A DNA stretch of 64,000 nt from Streptomyces bikiniensis (GCA_000716465.1 JNWL01000008.1:1-64000); one strand, 5' to 3'; numbered from the stretch's first letter, positions 24,376-38,631 are shown. Notes: generated by a model from the letters alone, not told the origin. Numbers and translations are program-made.

Positions 24376-25365
24376 ATGGAGTACACGCAGCTCGGACGCA
24401 CCGGACTCAAGGTCAGCCGACTCGTCCTCGGCACGATGAACTTCGGACCCCGGACGGACGAGGCCACCAGCCACGCGATCATGGACGCGGCGCTGGACGC
24501 CGGCCTCAACTTCTTCGACACCGCCAACGTGTACGGAGGGGCCGAGAACAAGGGGTGGACGGAGGAGATCGTCGGCTCCTGGTTCGCCAAGGGCGGCGGT
24601 CGCCGGGACCGTACCGTCATCGCCACCAAGGTGTACGGGAACATGGCGGGCGCCGGGGAGGCCTGGCCCAATCACGACAAGCTCTCGGCGGTGAACATCC
24701 GGCGGGCCGTGGAGGGCAGCCTCCGGCGGCTCGGGACCGACCACATCGACCTGTACCAGTTCCACCACGTCGACCGCGCCACTCCCTTCGAGGAGATCTG
24801 GCAGGCCGTCGACGTGCTCGTCCAGCAGGGGAAGATCCTTTACGCGGGGTCGTCCAACTTCCCCGGGTACAAGATCGCCCAGGCCAACGAGATCGCCGCG
24901 CGGCGCGGAAGCCTCGGGCTCGTGAGCGAGCAGTGTCTGTACAACCTCTTCGAGCGGCGGGCCGAGATGGAGGTCCTTCCGGCCGCGCGGGAGTACGGGC
25001 TCGGGGTCATCCCCTGGTCGCCGCTGCACGGCGGGCTGCTCGGCGGGGTCCTGAAGAAGGAGGCCGGGGGCGGGCGGCGCACGGAGGGGCGCGCGGCGGC
25101 CACGCTCGCCGACCCGGCCGCGCGGGCGCAGCTCCAGGCGTACGAGGACCTGCTCGACAAGCACGGGCTCGCCCCCGGGGAGACCGCCCTGGCGTGGCTG
25201 CTCACCCGGCCCGGTGTGACGGGGCCGATCGTGGGGCCCCGGACCCCGGAGCAGCTGGCCGGCGCGCTGCGGGCCCTGGAGGTCGAGCTGGGCGAGGAGC
25301 TGCTGGCCGCGCTCGACGAGATCTTCCCCGGTCCCGGACCTTCGCCGGAGGCCTTCGCCTGGTGA
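24376..25365 (+). CDS. aldo/keto reductase
   Basis: 329-residue NADPH-dependent TIM-barrel reductase. MEYTQLGRTGLKVSRLVLGTMNFG is the family start; the catalytic tetrad is visible as Asp and Tyr in FFDTANVYGG, Lys in IATKVYG, and His in YQFHHVD. GPIVGPRTPEQLAGAL is the cofactor-binding C-terminal segment. Related to the YhdN/Tas group. Likely substrates are small aldehydes or ketones; no pathway partner is adjacent. Confidence 0.93.
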   Translation: MEYTQLGRTGLKVSRLVLGTMNFGPRTDEATSHAIMDAALDAGLNFFDTANVYGGAENKGWTEEIVGSWFAKGGGRRDRTVIATKVYGNMAGAGEAWPNHDKLSAVNIRRAVEGSLRRLGTDHIDLYQFHHVDRATPFEEIWQAVDVLVQQGKILYAGSSNFPGYKIAQANEIAARRGSLGLVSEQCLYNLFERRAEMEVLPAAREYGLGVIPWSPLHGGLLGGVLKKEAGGGRRTEGRAAATLADPAARAQLQAYEDLLDKHGLAPGETALAWLLTRPGVTGPIVGPRTPEQLAGALRALEVELGEELLAALDEIFPGPGPSPEAFAW

Positions 25366-25376
25366 CGGTCCGGCCG

Positions 25377-26069
25377 TCAGGGGGCGGGCGCGTACGGGCC
25401 GCCCAGCCCCCACGCCTGGTGCATGGCGTCCGCGAAGGCCGCCGCCAGCTTGTGTTCGCCGGTGGGGCCCGGGTGGGTGCCGTCGTAGGTGTCGGCGGAG
25501 AGGGCGTACGACTCCGGGACCGTCCCCAGGAGGAGCGGGGAGGCGGGTGAGTCCAGGTCGGCGACGGCCTTCGCGAGGAGGTCGTTGAAGCGGGCGCACT
25601 CGGCGGCGAAAGGGGCGTCGTAGGTGGCGCGGACGTTCGGGATGACCGGGAGGAGGACCGCCCGGACGCGCGGGTTCGCGGCGCGGGCGGCTCCGACGAA
25701 GGCCCGGACGTTCTCGTCCGTCTGGTCGCTGTTCGTGTAGAAGCCCAGGTCGATCAGGCCGAGGGAGACGAGGAGGACGTCCGCCCCGGTCGCCGCGACC
25801 GTCTCCCCGATCACCGGCGCCATGTGCAGCCAGCCCTCGCCCCAGCCGGCCAGGTGACGGCGGGCGGGGGCGGGGAAGTCCGGGGCGGCGTACGCCTCGG
25901 CGGCGTGGGGGCCCCCGGGGTCCTCCGGGTCGTACAGGCCCGTCCGGGGGCCCACGATCTCGTACCCGCCCGGGAGCACGGCCTCCAGGTGCTGCCACAT
26001 CCGGTAGCGCCAGGTCCAGTCGCCGGCGCGTCCGATGGTCATGCTGTCGCCGACGAACAGAAAACGCAT
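25377..26069 (-). CDS. SGNH/GDSL-type hydrolase
   Basis: 230 residues. MRFLFVGDSMTIG carries the catalytic Ser (block I), LVSLGLIDLGFYTNSD the block III region with Asp and Asn, and YDGTHPGPTGEHKLA the block V Asp-x-x-His. No signal peptide, so it may act in the cytoplasm or be released otherwise. Convergent with the aldo/keto reductase (11 bp). Confidence 0.9.
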   Translation of the reverse strand: MRFLFVGDSMTIGRAGDWTWRYRMWQHLEAVLPGGYEIVGPRTGLYDPEDPGGPHAAEAYAAPDFPAPARRHLAGWGEGWLHMAPVIGETVAATGADVLLVSLGLIDLGFYTNSDQTDENVRAFVGAARAANPRVRAVLLPVIPNVRATYDAPFAAECARFNDLLAKAVADLDSPASPLLLGTVPESYALSADTYDGTHPGPTGEHKLAAAFADAMHQAWGLGGPYAPAP

Positions 26070-26142
26070 GGTCACATCATCGCGGATCGTGCGCCGGGGC
26101 TTGTTGTGATCCGGGGCACCCCCCCCGGGATCCGTCCGGGCG

Positions 26143-26829
26143 TCAGCGCAGGCGGCGGGCCCGCAGGACGACGTCGTCGGTGTGGTGGGCGCCCGCGCCG
26201 CCCTCCGGCACCACGCGGGGCCGCTCCTCGTCCACCTCGATCCGCCAGTCGTCGCCGAGGAGCGCGGCGACCATCGAGGGCCACACGTAGGCGGCGGGGT
26301 CGAAGGCGTCGTCCTGTCGTTCGGCGTGGTGCCCGTCCATGCCCGCGTGGTGGACGAGCAGGAGGACGCCGCCGGGCGCGACGGCGTCGAGCAGGGCGCG
26401 CTCGGCCGCCGAGTCCGGTGTGCGGAGCAGCGCCGGGTACTGCGCGGAGACCAGGTCGAAGGAGGCGGGCGGGAGCGCCGCCTCGACCAGTCCGGCGTGC
26501 ACCCAGCGGACGTCGGCGCCGGCGTCCCGCGCGTGGGCGGCGGCCCGGGCGAGGGCCACCCCGGAGACCTCCAGGGCGGTGACGTCCCAGCCGGAGCGGG
26601 CGAGCCAGATGGCGTCCGCGCCCTCGCCGCAGCCGACGTCGAGCGCGCGGCCGGGGGAGAGGCCGGCGACCTCGGCGACGAGCGCCCCGTTGGGCCGCCC
26701 GCTCCAGAGCCGGTGGCGCTCGGAGTAGCGGGCGTCCCACGCGTCGCGCACGGCGGGGTCGCCGGCGTAGCCGTCGGTGGACGGCTCGGTGGAGGCGGGG
26801 AGGGCTTCTGCTGCGGTGTCGTCTGCCAT
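26143..26829 (-). CDS. class I SAM-dependent methyltransferase
   Basis: 228 residues with the Rossmann motif [35 protein letters not shown], followed by VRWVHAGL (motif II), [11 protein letters not shown] (motif III/post I) and [13 protein letters not shown]. This resembles the TehB-like/UbiE-type bacterial methyltransferases that use small metabolites or toxic anions. The start at 26829 places the usual lead before the [14 protein letters not shown] entry motif. Confidence 0.88.
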   Translation of the reverse strand: MADDTAAEALPASTEPSTDGYAGDPAVRDAWDARYSERHRLWSGRPNGALVAEVAGLSPGRALDVGCGEGADAIWLARSGWDVTALEVSGVALARAAAHARDAGADVRWVHAGLVEAALPPASFDLVSAQYPALLRTPDSAAERALLDAVAPGGVLLLVHHAGMDGHHAERQDDAFDPAAYVWPSMVAALLGDDWRIEVDEERPRVVPEGGAGAHHTDDVVLRARRLR

Positions 26830-26914
26830 GGGCCCACCGTCGCGCAGCGTTCGTGTGCCGGGCCAGTTCTGTTGCGGAAACGGCAAAGGGGCGGGGTCTG
26901 TTTCGCGGGGGGTC

Positions 26915-27769
26915 TCAGGCCGTGAGGAAGGTGTCCACCGCCTCCGTGAAGGCGTCCGGGGCGTCGTGCCACGGGAAGTGGCCCGCGCCGGCCAGGACGG
27001 CGAGCTCCGCCTTCGGGAACAGGGCCGCGTACGCGGCGGCCGTCGGCGGCGGGGTGTTCACGTCCCCCTGGCCCGCCACCACCAGGACCGGGCGGTCGAA
27101 CTCCGCGAGCACCGCGCGCGTGGCGGGCGGGTCGTAGGCGCCCTCGCCGCCGTACGCCGCCGCGGCCCCGTCGTTGCGCCGCCGGTCGCCTGCGCCGTGC
27201 CGCTTCCGTGCCGCTTCGTCCCAGGTGCCGTGGAAGAACGGCGCGACCGCCCCGAACGCCTCCGCCGTACCGCGCCCCGCCGTGACCTCCTCAAGGGCCG
27301 CGTACGCCGGGCCGAACCACGGCTCCCCGCTCCGCAGCCGGGCCGTCGTCAGCCGCTCCTCCGGGGGCGTGTCGAGCCCCACCGCCGCCGTGCCCGGCGC
27401 GACGAGCACCAGACGGGCCACGCGGCCGGGGTGCCGGGTCACGTACAGCGCGGCCAGGTCGGCGCCCGCCGAGTGCCCGAGCAGGTCGACGGCGTCGAGG
27501 CCGAGGTGCGCCCGCAGCGCCTCCACGTCCTCCACCAGGCGGTCGCAGCGGTACGAGGCCGGGTCGGCCGGTACGGCGGACGCCCCCGTGCCCCGCGGGT
27601 CGAGGCGGACCAGGCGGCGGCGGGCCGCGAGGCCGCCGAGGCCGCCCAGGTGGGCGGAGTCCTGCATCGGGCCGCTGGGGAGGCAGAGCAGCGGGGCCCC
27701 GGGGCCGGACGCGGGGCCGGAGTCGTGGTACGCGAGTGCCGTGCCGTCGGGCGCGGTGAGGAAGGGCAT
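26915..27769 (-). CDS. alpha/beta hydrolase
   Basis: 284 residues starting [18 protein letters not shown]. The nucleophile elbow is [12 protein letters not shown] (Ser about residue 98), the oxyanion region [15 protein letters not shown], the acid in [12 protein letters not shown], and the catalytic His in [13 protein letters not shown]. The family includes proline iminopeptidases and esterases; the internal cap with YGGEGAYDP is not diagnostic. Upstream ATGs at 27781 and 27799 are possible starts. Faces the secreted-protein gene with the starts about 70 bp apart. Confidence 0.88.
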   Translation of the reverse strand: MPFLTAPDGTALAYHDSGPASGPGAPLLCLPSGPMQDSAHLGGLGGLAARRRLVRLDPRGTGASAVPADPASYRCDRLVEDVEALRAHLGLDAVDLLGHSAGADLAALYVTRHPGRVARLVLVAPGTAAVGLDTPPEERLTTARLRSGEPWFGPAYAALEEVTAGRGTAEAFGAVAPFFHGTWDEAARKRHGAGDRRRNDGAAAAYGGEGAYDPPATRAVLAEFDRPVLVVAGQGDVNTPPPTAAAYAALFPKAELAVLAGAGHFPWHDAPDAFTEAVDTFLTA

Positions 27770-27839
27770 GGGCGCGACCATGGCAGCGGATCCGATCATG
27801 GTCAACGGGTTACGGGCGCCCCGTGGCAGGCTTGGACGC

Positions 27840-28850
27840 ATGCGATCTGCTCTGTGCGCCCTCGGTACGGCCGCGGCCCTGGTGCTGCTCCCGGCCGGTC
27901 ATGCCCGCGCCGAAGGTCAGGAGCCCGACCGGGACTTCACGGTCCGGGACGCCCGGATCACCGAGTCCAGCGGCCTCGCCGCGAGCCGCGCCCATCCGGG
28001 GATCTACTGGACGCACAACGACCAGGACGCGCCCCTGATCTACGGCGTCGACTCCCGTACGGGGGAGACGGTCGCGACCCTGACCATGCAGGGGGTCGGC
28101 ACCCCCCGGGACATGGAGGCGATCTCCGTCGGCCCCGACGGCGCCCTCTACGTCGGCGACGTCGGCGACAACCTCGACGGCTCCTGGGACCACGTCTGGA
28201 TCTACCGCTTCCCCGAGCCGAAGGTCCTCGGGGACCAGAAGGTGGCGGCGGAGCAGTACGTCGTGAAGTACGCCGACGGCGCGCGCAACGCCGAGGCCCT
28301 GATGGTCCATCCGAAGACCGGCCGGGTGTACATCGCGAGCAAGAACGAGGACGGCGGCGGCCTGTACGCGGGGCCCGAACGCCTCTCCCGGTCCGGGACC
28401 AACGTCTTCCGGCGCGTGGCCGAGGTGCCGTGGGTGACCGACGGCGCCTTCTCGCCGGACGGCGAACGGCTCGTCCTGCGCGGCTACTTCGCCGCCCGGG
28501 AGTACGCCTGGAAGGACGGGCGGATCGAGGGGGAGGGGGTGTCCGTGGGGGTGCCCTTCCAGGGGCAGGCGGAGTCGGTGACGTACACGGCGGACGGCTC
28601 GGCCCTCATGTTCGGCTCGGAGGGGAAGGAGAGCCGGGTCCTGCGCGTGGACCCGCCGTCGGGCGGCGGCCGGGACGGGCAGGCCCCGGGCGGTGCCCCG
28701 GCCTCCCCCGGCGCCCCCTCCTCCGCGTCGCCGTCCGCGTCCGCCGCCCCGGGCCCCGGCGACCAGGGCGACGTGACCGTCGGCTTCCTCGTCCTCGCCG
28801 GCGCCACGCTCCTGGTGGTGGCGGGCAAGCGGCTCGTCAGGCGCCGCTGA
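27840..28850 (+). CDS. secreted, C-terminally anchored beta-propeller-like protein
   Basis: 336 residues with an N-terminal signal peptide ([23 protein letters not shown]) and a C-terminal hydrophobic helix followed by a basic tail ([21 protein letters not shown]), preceded by a Pro/Ser/Ala-rich linker, so probably cell-surface anchored. The middle has repeated strands ([47 protein letters not shown]) suggestive of a small beta-propeller with aspartate-rich loops. Function unknown. Related proteins are seen in Streptomyces beside ABC-2 permease genes, and a permease fragment follows here. Confidence 0.82.
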   Translation: MRSALCALGTAAALVLLPAGHARAEGQEPDRDFTVRDARITESSGLAASRAHPGIYWTHNDQDAPLIYGVDSRTGETVATLTMQGVGTPRDMEAISVGPDGALYVGDVGDNLDGSWDHVWIYRFPEPKVLGDQKVAAEQYVVKYADGARNAEALMVHPKTGRVYIASKNEDGGGLYAGPERLSRSGTNVFRRVAEVPWVTDGAFSPDGERLVLRGYFAAREYAWKDGRIEGEGVSVGVPFQGQAESVTYTADGSALMFGSEGKESRVLRVDPPSGGGRDGQAPGGAPASPGAPSSASPSASAAPGPGDQGDVTVGFLVLAGATLLVVAGKRLVRRR

Positions 28851-28873
28851 CCCTCTTCCTCCCCTCGTCCACC

Positions 28874-29029
28874 GTGACCGCCACCCGCGAGCTCTTCGGC
28901 GACCCGGGCGCGGGCGGCGGCTCCTGGGTCGAGCAGCACGCCGTCCTGATGGCCGTCGTCCGGCCGCTCGTCCTCGTGGCGCTCTTCCTGCCCCTCGCGG
29001 TCCGCCGCTACCAGGCCCTGAGCCGCTGA
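28874..29029 (+). pseudogene. C-terminal remnant of an ABC-2 permease
   Basis: A 51-codon frame, opening with a GTG and ending in TGA, reads [20 protein letters not shown], then a helix and [14 protein letters not shown]. This is the characteristic end of DrrB-type multidrug ABC permeases, whose full length is about 250-280 residues. No upstream portion is present: the frame begins 23 bp after the secreted-protein gene. Best read as a truncated gene left by deletion; a short functional peptide is less likely. Confidence 0.6.
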
Positions 29030-29042
29030 CGTACACGGAGAA

Positions 29043-29074
29043 GGGCCCGGCACCGCGCGTGCGGTGCCGGGCCC
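29043..29074. terminator. bidirectional hairpin terminator
   Basis: A perfect 14-bp stem (GGGCCCGGCACCGC / GCGGTGCCGGGCCC) with loop GCGT lies between the permease remnant and the convergent serC gene, and is followed by TCTTCC. It fits termination on both strands, as commonly seen in Streptomyces without a long U tract. Confidence 0.8.
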
Positions 29075-29094
29075 TCTTCCCCGGGCAGAGGGGG

Positions 29095-34000
<4,906 letters not shown>

Positions 34001-34146
34001 GCGTCGGGAGCATAAACGCAGCGCAATCGGCATTTCCGCTGCCGCGCGGGGGGTCGTACGGTGAGGTGGTGCCGGGTGGGTGACCCGCCTGGCACACCTT
34101 CGTACGTGCCGTACGTCGTATCCCGTCTCGTGTGGAGGAGCAGCCG

Positions 34147-35091
34147 GTGGACAGTCCGGTCAAGGACGTGACCCCGGCCGCGACGGCGGCGGCCGCGGAG
34201 CCTCGGGGAGTTTCCGTACGGGAGGGATTTTCCGTACGGGACAAGGCGCCGGGCGGTCGGCTCGGGCCGGTCGCGCTGGTCGTGGCGAGCGGGCTCTCGG
34301 TGCAGTTCGGGTCCGCCGTCGCCGTCCTGCTCATGCCGCGCGCCGGCGCCCTCGGCGTCGTCACCCTGCGGCTGGTGCTCGCCGCGGTCGTGCTGCTCGT
34401 CGTCTGCCGGCCCCGGGTCCGGGGCTACGGCCGCGCGGACTGGGGGACGATCGTCGCCTTCGGTACGGCCATGGCGGGGATGAACGTCCTCATCTACCAG
34501 GCCGTCGACCGGATTCCGCTGGGCGCCGCCGTGACCCTGGAGGTCCTGGGCCCGCTGGTCCTCTCCGTGGTCGCCTCGCGCCGCTGGACGAACCTGCTGT
34601 GGGCCGGACTCGCGCTCGTCGGCGTCGTCCTCCTCGGCGGGGGCGGCTTCGACCGCCTGGACCCGCTGGGAGCGGCCTTCGCGCTCGGGGCGGGCGGCAT
34701 GTGGGCCGCGTACATCGTCTTCGGCGCCCGCACCGGCCGCCGCTTCCCGCAGGCCGACGGGCTCGCGCTCGCGATGGCCTTCGGCGCGGTCCTCACCCTG
34801 CCGCTCGGCATCGCGGAGGCGGGCGGGCGGCTCCTCGTGCCGTCGACGGTCGCGCTGGGCCTCGCGGTCGCCCTGATGTCCTCGGTCCTCCCGTACACCC
34901 TGGAACTCCTCGCCCTGCGCCGGATGCCCGCGCCCACCTTCGCGATCCTGATGAGCCTGGAACCGGCCGTCGCGGCCCTGGCCGGCTTCCTCGTCCTCAG
35001 CCAGGCCCTGTCCGCCGCCGACGCCCTGGCCATCGCCCTCGTCATCGCGGCGAGCATCGGCGCGGTCCGCACGACCCGCCCGAAGGGGTAG
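34147..35091 (+). CDS. EamA-family (DMT) transporter
   Basis: 314 residues with 10 hydrophobic helices in two repeated EamA halves. A 45-residue cytoplasmic lead precedes GLGPVALVVASGLSVQFGSAVAV. YQAVDRIPLGAAVTLEVLGPLVLS ends half one, and RRMPAPTFAILMSLEPAVAALAGFLVL is the conserved end of half two. Related to RhtA, an exporter of Thr/homoserine-like amino acids. GTG start with an ideal GGAGGAG site at 34134-34140. A divergent LysR regulator is adjacent. Confidence 0.9.
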   Translation: MDSPVKDVTPAATAAAAEPRGVSVREGFSVRDKAPGGRLGPVALVVASGLSVQFGSAVAVLLMPRAGALGVVTLRLVLAAVVLLVVCRPRVRGYGRADWGTIVAFGTAMAGMNVLIYQAVDRIPLGAAVTLEVLGPLVLSVVASRRWTNLLWAGLALVGVVLLGGGGFDRLDPLGAAFALGAGGMWAAYIVFGARTGRRFPQADGLALAMAFGAVLTLPLGIAEAGGRLLVPSTVALGLAVALMSSVLPYTLELLALRRMPAPTFAILMSLEPAVAALAGFLVLSQALSAADALAIALVIAASIGAVRTTRPKG

Positions 35092-35113
35092 GGGCCCGGT
35101 GGGGGAGGCGGAC

Positions 35114-35326
35114 ATGGGCAGTGAAGACGTGCGGGCCGGCGACGGCGTGTGGGACGACGACGAGGGCCGCGAGGTCCTCCGCCGCGCCGACCGGGCGACC
35201 CGCAGGGGCTGGACGGCGATCGCGGGCGTGACCGGTCTGCTCGGCTGCGCCCTGGTGACCTTTCTGGTGGTCGCCCTGCTCGCGGTGCTCGGGGGCGTGT
35301 ACGTCGTGATGGTGGGGAACCGCTAG
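35114..35326 (+). CDS. small single-pass membrane protein
   Basis: 70 residues: an acidic lead (GSEDVRAGDGVWDDDEGREVLRRADRATRRGW) and one long hydrophobic helix (TGLLGCALVTFLVVALLAVLGGVYVVMV). Starts 22 bp after the EamA gene, with GGGGGAGG upstream of the ATG, so likely in the same operon. No family recognised. Confidence 0.65.
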   Translation: MGSEDVRAGDGVWDDDEGREVLRRADRATRRGWTAIAGVTGLLGCALVTFLVVALLAVLGGVYVVMVGNR

Positions 35327-35451
35327 CGCGTACGGCACCGGCCGCCGCCCGCGCACAGGTCCTCGCGCGGGGTGCGGTCCTCCGGGGCGCCGGCGAGGGG
35401 GAAGCCCCGCACAGTGCTCGGCCGTGCAGGGCGTCCCCCGTCCGCGCGGGG

Positions 35452-35655
35452 CTACGCGCCCCGGTCGAGCTCTCCGGGTACGGGCCCGGGAGCCACGTCC
35501 ACGGCGTGATCGGGGCAGGCGTACAGGATCACGTCGGGACCGCTCGCGCGGAGGTGGCAGCCGACTTCCACGGGCACGTTCGTCCGCCGTCCGCAGCGGC
35601 AGCACAGAGCACCGGAAGGATTCGGGACAGGCCTTGTCAGTCCGTCGCGGGTCAT
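35452..35655 (-). CDS. small zinc-ribbon-like protein (67 aa)
   Basis: Contains ALCCRCGRRTNVPVEVGCHLRA and LYACPDHAVD, that is Cys-Cys-x-x-Cys, a later Cys and a Cys-x-x-His, arranged as in small zinc-binding proteins. It overlaps the upstream 132-residue gene by ATGA, a coupled pair that recurs beside GntR/XRE modules in Streptomyces. Function unknown. Confidence 0.65.
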   Translation of the reverse strand: MTRDGLTRPVPNPSGALCCRCGRRTNVPVEVGCHLRASGPDVILYACPDHAVDVAPGPVPGELDRGA

Positions 35656-36050
35656 GCGGGCACCGCCGTCGCGGCGGCGGCGAGAGCCGCGAACTGATCA
35701 CCGTCGTAGCCGTACGGCCCGTCCACACCGAGGGTGGCGAGGACGGCGGCCCGCCGCCGCTCGCAGATCACATCGAGTTCCCACGCGCTGCCGACACGGC
35801 AGTACGGGCGGGTGAGGGAGACGTCCTCGCCGCGGAGCGGGGCGTAGCGGTCCCGTACGTGCGCGGGAGTCGGTGTGGGCCACGGCTTCGACCACGGGTC
35901 GACGCGGACGGATTCCTCGGACCGGGCGGGGGCTTCGGTTCGGACGGATTCGGCCCGGCCGGCGAGGAAGGCGGCGGAGTGGCGTCCGGGCCGACGGGGG
36001 ACGAGGAGGGAGAGCGCCCAGGAGAGGGCGCGGGCGATAGCATCGCGCAT
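35652..36050 (-). CDS. hypothetical protein (132 aa) of the GntR/XRE module
   Basis: Begins MRDAIARALSWALSLLVPRR, an amphipathic helix, continues with Pro/Arg-rich sequence and ends in PTPAHVRDRYAPLRGEDVSLTRPYCRVGSAWELDVICERRRAAVLATLGVDG. The LRGEDVSLTRPY stretch is a recurring signature of Streptomyces proteins of unknown function encoded opposite GntR regulators. Divergent from the GntR gene (161 bp between starts) and coupled to the following zinc-ribbon gene. Confidence 0.7.
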   Translation of the reverse strand: MRDAIARALSWALSLLVPRRPGRHSAAFLAGRAESVRTEAPARSEESVRVDPWSKPWPTPTPAHVRDRYAPLRGEDVSLTRPYCRVGSAWELDVICERRRAAVLATLGVDGPYGYDGDQFAALAAAATAVPA

Positions 36051-36211
36051 GGTCGTGCAGCTCCTAGCAAGCTGTTCGGCAAGCCCCGATGGACCGGGCC
36101 TAATCGGTCCGTCGGGGCGTTTTCATGAACGACGGTAGAGCAACTTGTATACCCTCGTCTACCTACGTAGAGGGAAGGAGGTGGGCGTGCCTGGTTGTCT
36201 ACGCTGTCTCC

Positions 36212-36484
36212 ATGAGTCCGAGCATCGACTACGAAGGCCCGACACCGCCCTATCAGCAGATCGCGGCGGAGATCGTCCGGGACATCGAGTCGGGCGCGCT
36301 CGCGGTCGATCGCCCCATCCCCTCGGAGTCGGCCCTCACCCGGAAGTGGGGCGTGGCCCGGGACACCGCACGCCGTGCGGTGCGCCACCTGCGTGACCTC
36401 GGGTACGTCTACACGGTGCCGCAGCGAGGCACGTACGTGCGGGACCGCAGCACTGGGGGCGGCGAGGGGCAGGACGACGCGTAA
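36212..36484 (+). CDS. GntR-family regulator (DNA-binding domain only)
   Basis: 90 residues, little more than a GntR winged helix: PPYQQIAAEIVRDIESGALAVDRPIPSESALTRKWGVARDTARRAVRHLRDLGYVYTVPQRGTYVRDR. No ligand-binding domain, as in the short GntR/YtrA-like or KorSA-like proteins of Streptomyces. Its promoter region (36120-36211) is AT-rich for this genome and contains TTGTATAC, CTAC-CTAC-GTAG and GTTGTCTAC elements, possible sites for the protein. Confidence 0.85.
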   Translation: MSPSIDYEGPTPPYQQIAAEIVRDIESGALAVDRPIPSESALTRKWGVARDTARRAVRHLRDLGYVYTVPQRGTYVRDRSTGGGEGQDDA

Positions 36485-36544
36485 CCCCGTTCGCGAGCCC
36501 CTTGGTGGGGCTGCGCGAACGGGGTGACGGCGGAGGAGCTGCCG

Positions 36545-36769
36545 CTACCGGTCACGAACGGCACCGGGGAGCCGGGCGCGCGTCAGCGAGGTCGGCGGCA
36601 GCAGCCACTCGCGGCCACCGCCCTCGGGGGCCACGAAGGCCATCCGCCGCTTCCGGCGCTCGCTCGGCCACTCGGCCGGGTCTTCCCAGTCGGGGATCAC
36701 GTCGCGCAGGATGCCGACCCTCCCCGCTCCGTCCTGCACGCGCTCGCCGATGTCCTTCCGCGTGATCAA
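36545..36769 (-). CDS. small conserved protein (74 aa) with TTG start
   Basis: MITRKDIGERVQDGAGRVGI continues with LRDVIPDWEDPAEWPSERR and GGREWLLPPTSL. The pattern matches Streptomyces proteins of unknown role encoded beside XRE regulators (a short beta-barrel-like fold, similar to KOW/PRC modules). The TTG start overlaps the TGA of the preceding gene (TTGA), so it relies on coupled translation. No ATG or GTG gives the conserved N-terminus. Confidence 0.75.
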   Translation of the reverse strand: MITRKDIGERVQDGAGRVGILRDVIPDWEDPAEWPSERRKRRMAFVAPEGGGREWLLPPTSLTRARLPGAVRDR

Positions 36770-37155
36770 CCGAGTGCCTCGGCGGACAGGGCGGGGCCGC
36801 CGCCGCCTTCTTCGCCGGCGTCCGGCTCGGGAAGGCGCAGCCCTCGGCTCTCCGCGATCCGCAGGACATCGGTGAGGCAGTCGGCGAGACGGATCCCGGC
36901 GTACCGCACGTTCGTGTACGTGGACAGGGAGTCGCCCAAGACCTCGTGGGCCTCCTTGAGCACCTCCTCGGCCAGGGCGAGCTGTGCGGCCTCCATCTCG
37001 TCGGCGAGGCGCGAGACGTACCCGCCCGCGCTGTCCGTGCTCAGCAGGCAGGACTTGCCGTCGCCGGTCGTCCACGGCAGTAACCGGGGCCTGTGCTCCG
37101 AGACGGCGTCGGCAAGGTCCTGCCGTCGCCGCCGGTCGCCGTCGATTCTCCGCAT
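36766..37155 (-). CDS. hypothetical protein (129 aa) of the XRE module
   Basis: Begins MRRIDGDRRRRQDLADAVSEHRPRLLPWTTGDGKSCLLSTDSAGGYVSRLADEMEAAQLALAEEVLKEAHEVLG and ends with an acidic Gly-rich tail. A single amphipathic helical region is predicted in the middle. Unknown function; encoded after the XRE regulator on the same strand (125 bp after its stop) and coupled to the next gene. Likely part of the same small regulon. Confidence 0.65.
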   Translation of the reverse strand: MRRIDGDRRRRQDLADAVSEHRPRLLPWTTGDGKSCLLSTDSAGGYVSRLADEMEAAQLALAEEVLKEAHEVLGDSLSTYTNVRYAGIRLADCLTDVLRIAESRGLRLPEPDAGEEGGGGPALSAEALG

Positions 37156-37280
37156 TGCTTCGGCTCCCTCTTCCCGTGGATGCGACAAGGGGGACGGTAC
37201 GAGCGGACGGTCAGTCAAGCCATGTGCGCAGTGCGGTAGTTCGGTTACCGAGGGAAGGGAACCGCCACGCTCCGCAGTAG

Positions 37281-38528
37281 TTACCCGGTGATTCCGAGAT
37301 GAGCGGCCATGCTGCGCATGTCCTCGGTCAGCGTCCGTTTCCGCGTCTTCAGGAGGTCTTCCATCACGTGCCGCGCCATCGGCTGGTGCGTCAGCCAGAC
37401 GCCGGCGGCGGCGCGGAGGTGGGCGAGCTCGTCCATGGCGTCCTGGTGGGACCCGAGCAGGACGTGGGCGCGGGCGACGTCCAGCCGGTGCCGACCCCAG
37501 TTGTTCGTGCTCAACCGGCCGAAGTGTCCGACGGCCCTGGTGCTCAGGGGGCCGTCGTCCGCGCGCCGGAGGACACCCCGCCCGTCCCCCACGAGGGCGA
37601 GGTCCTCGACGGCCTTCGCCTCGGCCGTCACGGGGCCGAACGCGCTCCAGTGCGAGGGGAAGTCCGTGTGCTCGCGCTCCAGGGCGCCCCCGGCGGTGGC
37701 CGCCATGCGGCGGGCGTGCTGTGCGACGTCCGGCCGGTTGTTCCGCCGGGCGGCGGCCGCCACCCGGAGCCACAGCTCGCCCCACACGGCGAGCCGCGCG
37801 GGCGTCGCCTCGGACATGCGGGGTTCGATCTCCGCCGCCGTCCGCGCCGCGAGCCGCTCGCTCTCGTCGAACCGGTCCTGCCGGAGGAGCAGCCAGCACA
37901 GCCCTACGATCCCCGTCGCCGCCAACTGCGTCCGTCCGGCCTCGCGGGCGAGCCGGATGGCCTCCGCGAGTGCGTGGTACGCCATGTCGTACTGCCGGAC
38001 CTGGGTGAGGTACTTGCCCGCGAGGAGCAGCGCGTGGCCGCGCGCGATCACGGCGTGCTCCCGCTCTTCGCCTTCGAGGGCCGACACGGCGGCCTCGGAA
38101 CCGCGGAGCAGCGGGGGAAGCCGTTTCGCGACCGCGTCGTACCGGTCCGCCTGGTAGAGCGCGTGCCCGTCCTGTACGGCCCGGCGGACGGCGGCGGGGT
38201 CCCTCGCTCCGGCGGTCCCGGAGAGGGGCGTGGTGAGACCGACGGGAGGCATGAGGGCCCGCCGCAGTTCGGCCAGGTGGCGGCGGTTCTCCTCATCCCG
38301 AGCGCCGACGACGGACCTGGGGGCCTCACTGGAGAACAGGGCGGAGGTCGGGACCCCGAGGGCGCCGGCGAGGGCGGCGAGGGTGTCCATGCTGACGTGC
38401 CCGCCCTGCTCGACCTTGCGAACGGTGCTGAGCGAGAGCCGGGCCGCTTCGGCCAGCCCCTCTTGGCTCAGTCCTGCCGTTCGCCGGTACTTCCTGACGT
38501 TGTCTGCCAACCCTGCGGACATCGGCAC
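37281..38528 (-). CDS. XRE-family regulator with TPR-like C-terminal domain (415 aa)
   Basis: N-terminal helix-turn-helix (LADNVRKYRRTAGLSQEGLAEAARLSLSTVRKVEQGGHVSMDTLAALAGALGVPTSALF, residues about 8-65). The rest is a 330-residue all-helical domain with TPR-like segments (VIARGHALLLAGKYLTQVRQYDMAYHALAEAIRLAREAG). This build resembles RRNPP-type and actinobacterial XRE/TPR proteins that can bind small peptides or partner proteins (inference). Either Met 1 or Met 3 may be the start. The following small genes on the same strand are probably partners. Confidence 0.88.
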   Translation of the reverse strand: MPMSAGLADNVRKYRRTAGLSQEGLAEAARLSLSTVRKVEQGGHVSMDTLAALAGALGVPTSALFSSEAPRSVVGARDEENRRHLAELRRALMPPVGLTTPLSGTAGARDPAAVRRAVQDGHALYQADRYDAVAKRLPPLLRGSEAAVSALEGEEREHAVIARGHALLLAGKYLTQVRQYDMAYHALAEAIRLAREAGRTQLAATGIVGLCWLLLRQDRFDESERLAARTAAEIEPRMSEATPARLAVWGELWLRVAAAARRNNRPDVAQHARRMAATAGGALEREHTDFPSHWSAFGPVTAEAKAVEDLALVGDGRGVLRRADDGPLSTRAVGHFGRLSTNNWGRHRLDVARAHVLLGSHQDAMDELAHLRAAAGVWLTHQPMARHVMEDLLKTRKRTLTEDMRSMAAHLGITG

Positions 38529-38631
38529 TCACCTCACGCCAAGGGTATGCCCCGGCCCGGCCGGGCAACGTCGAACGAGAAGTGACCAGTTGTCGACCGG
38601 TACGACCCGCACGGCCGTACGTTTCCGGCGC

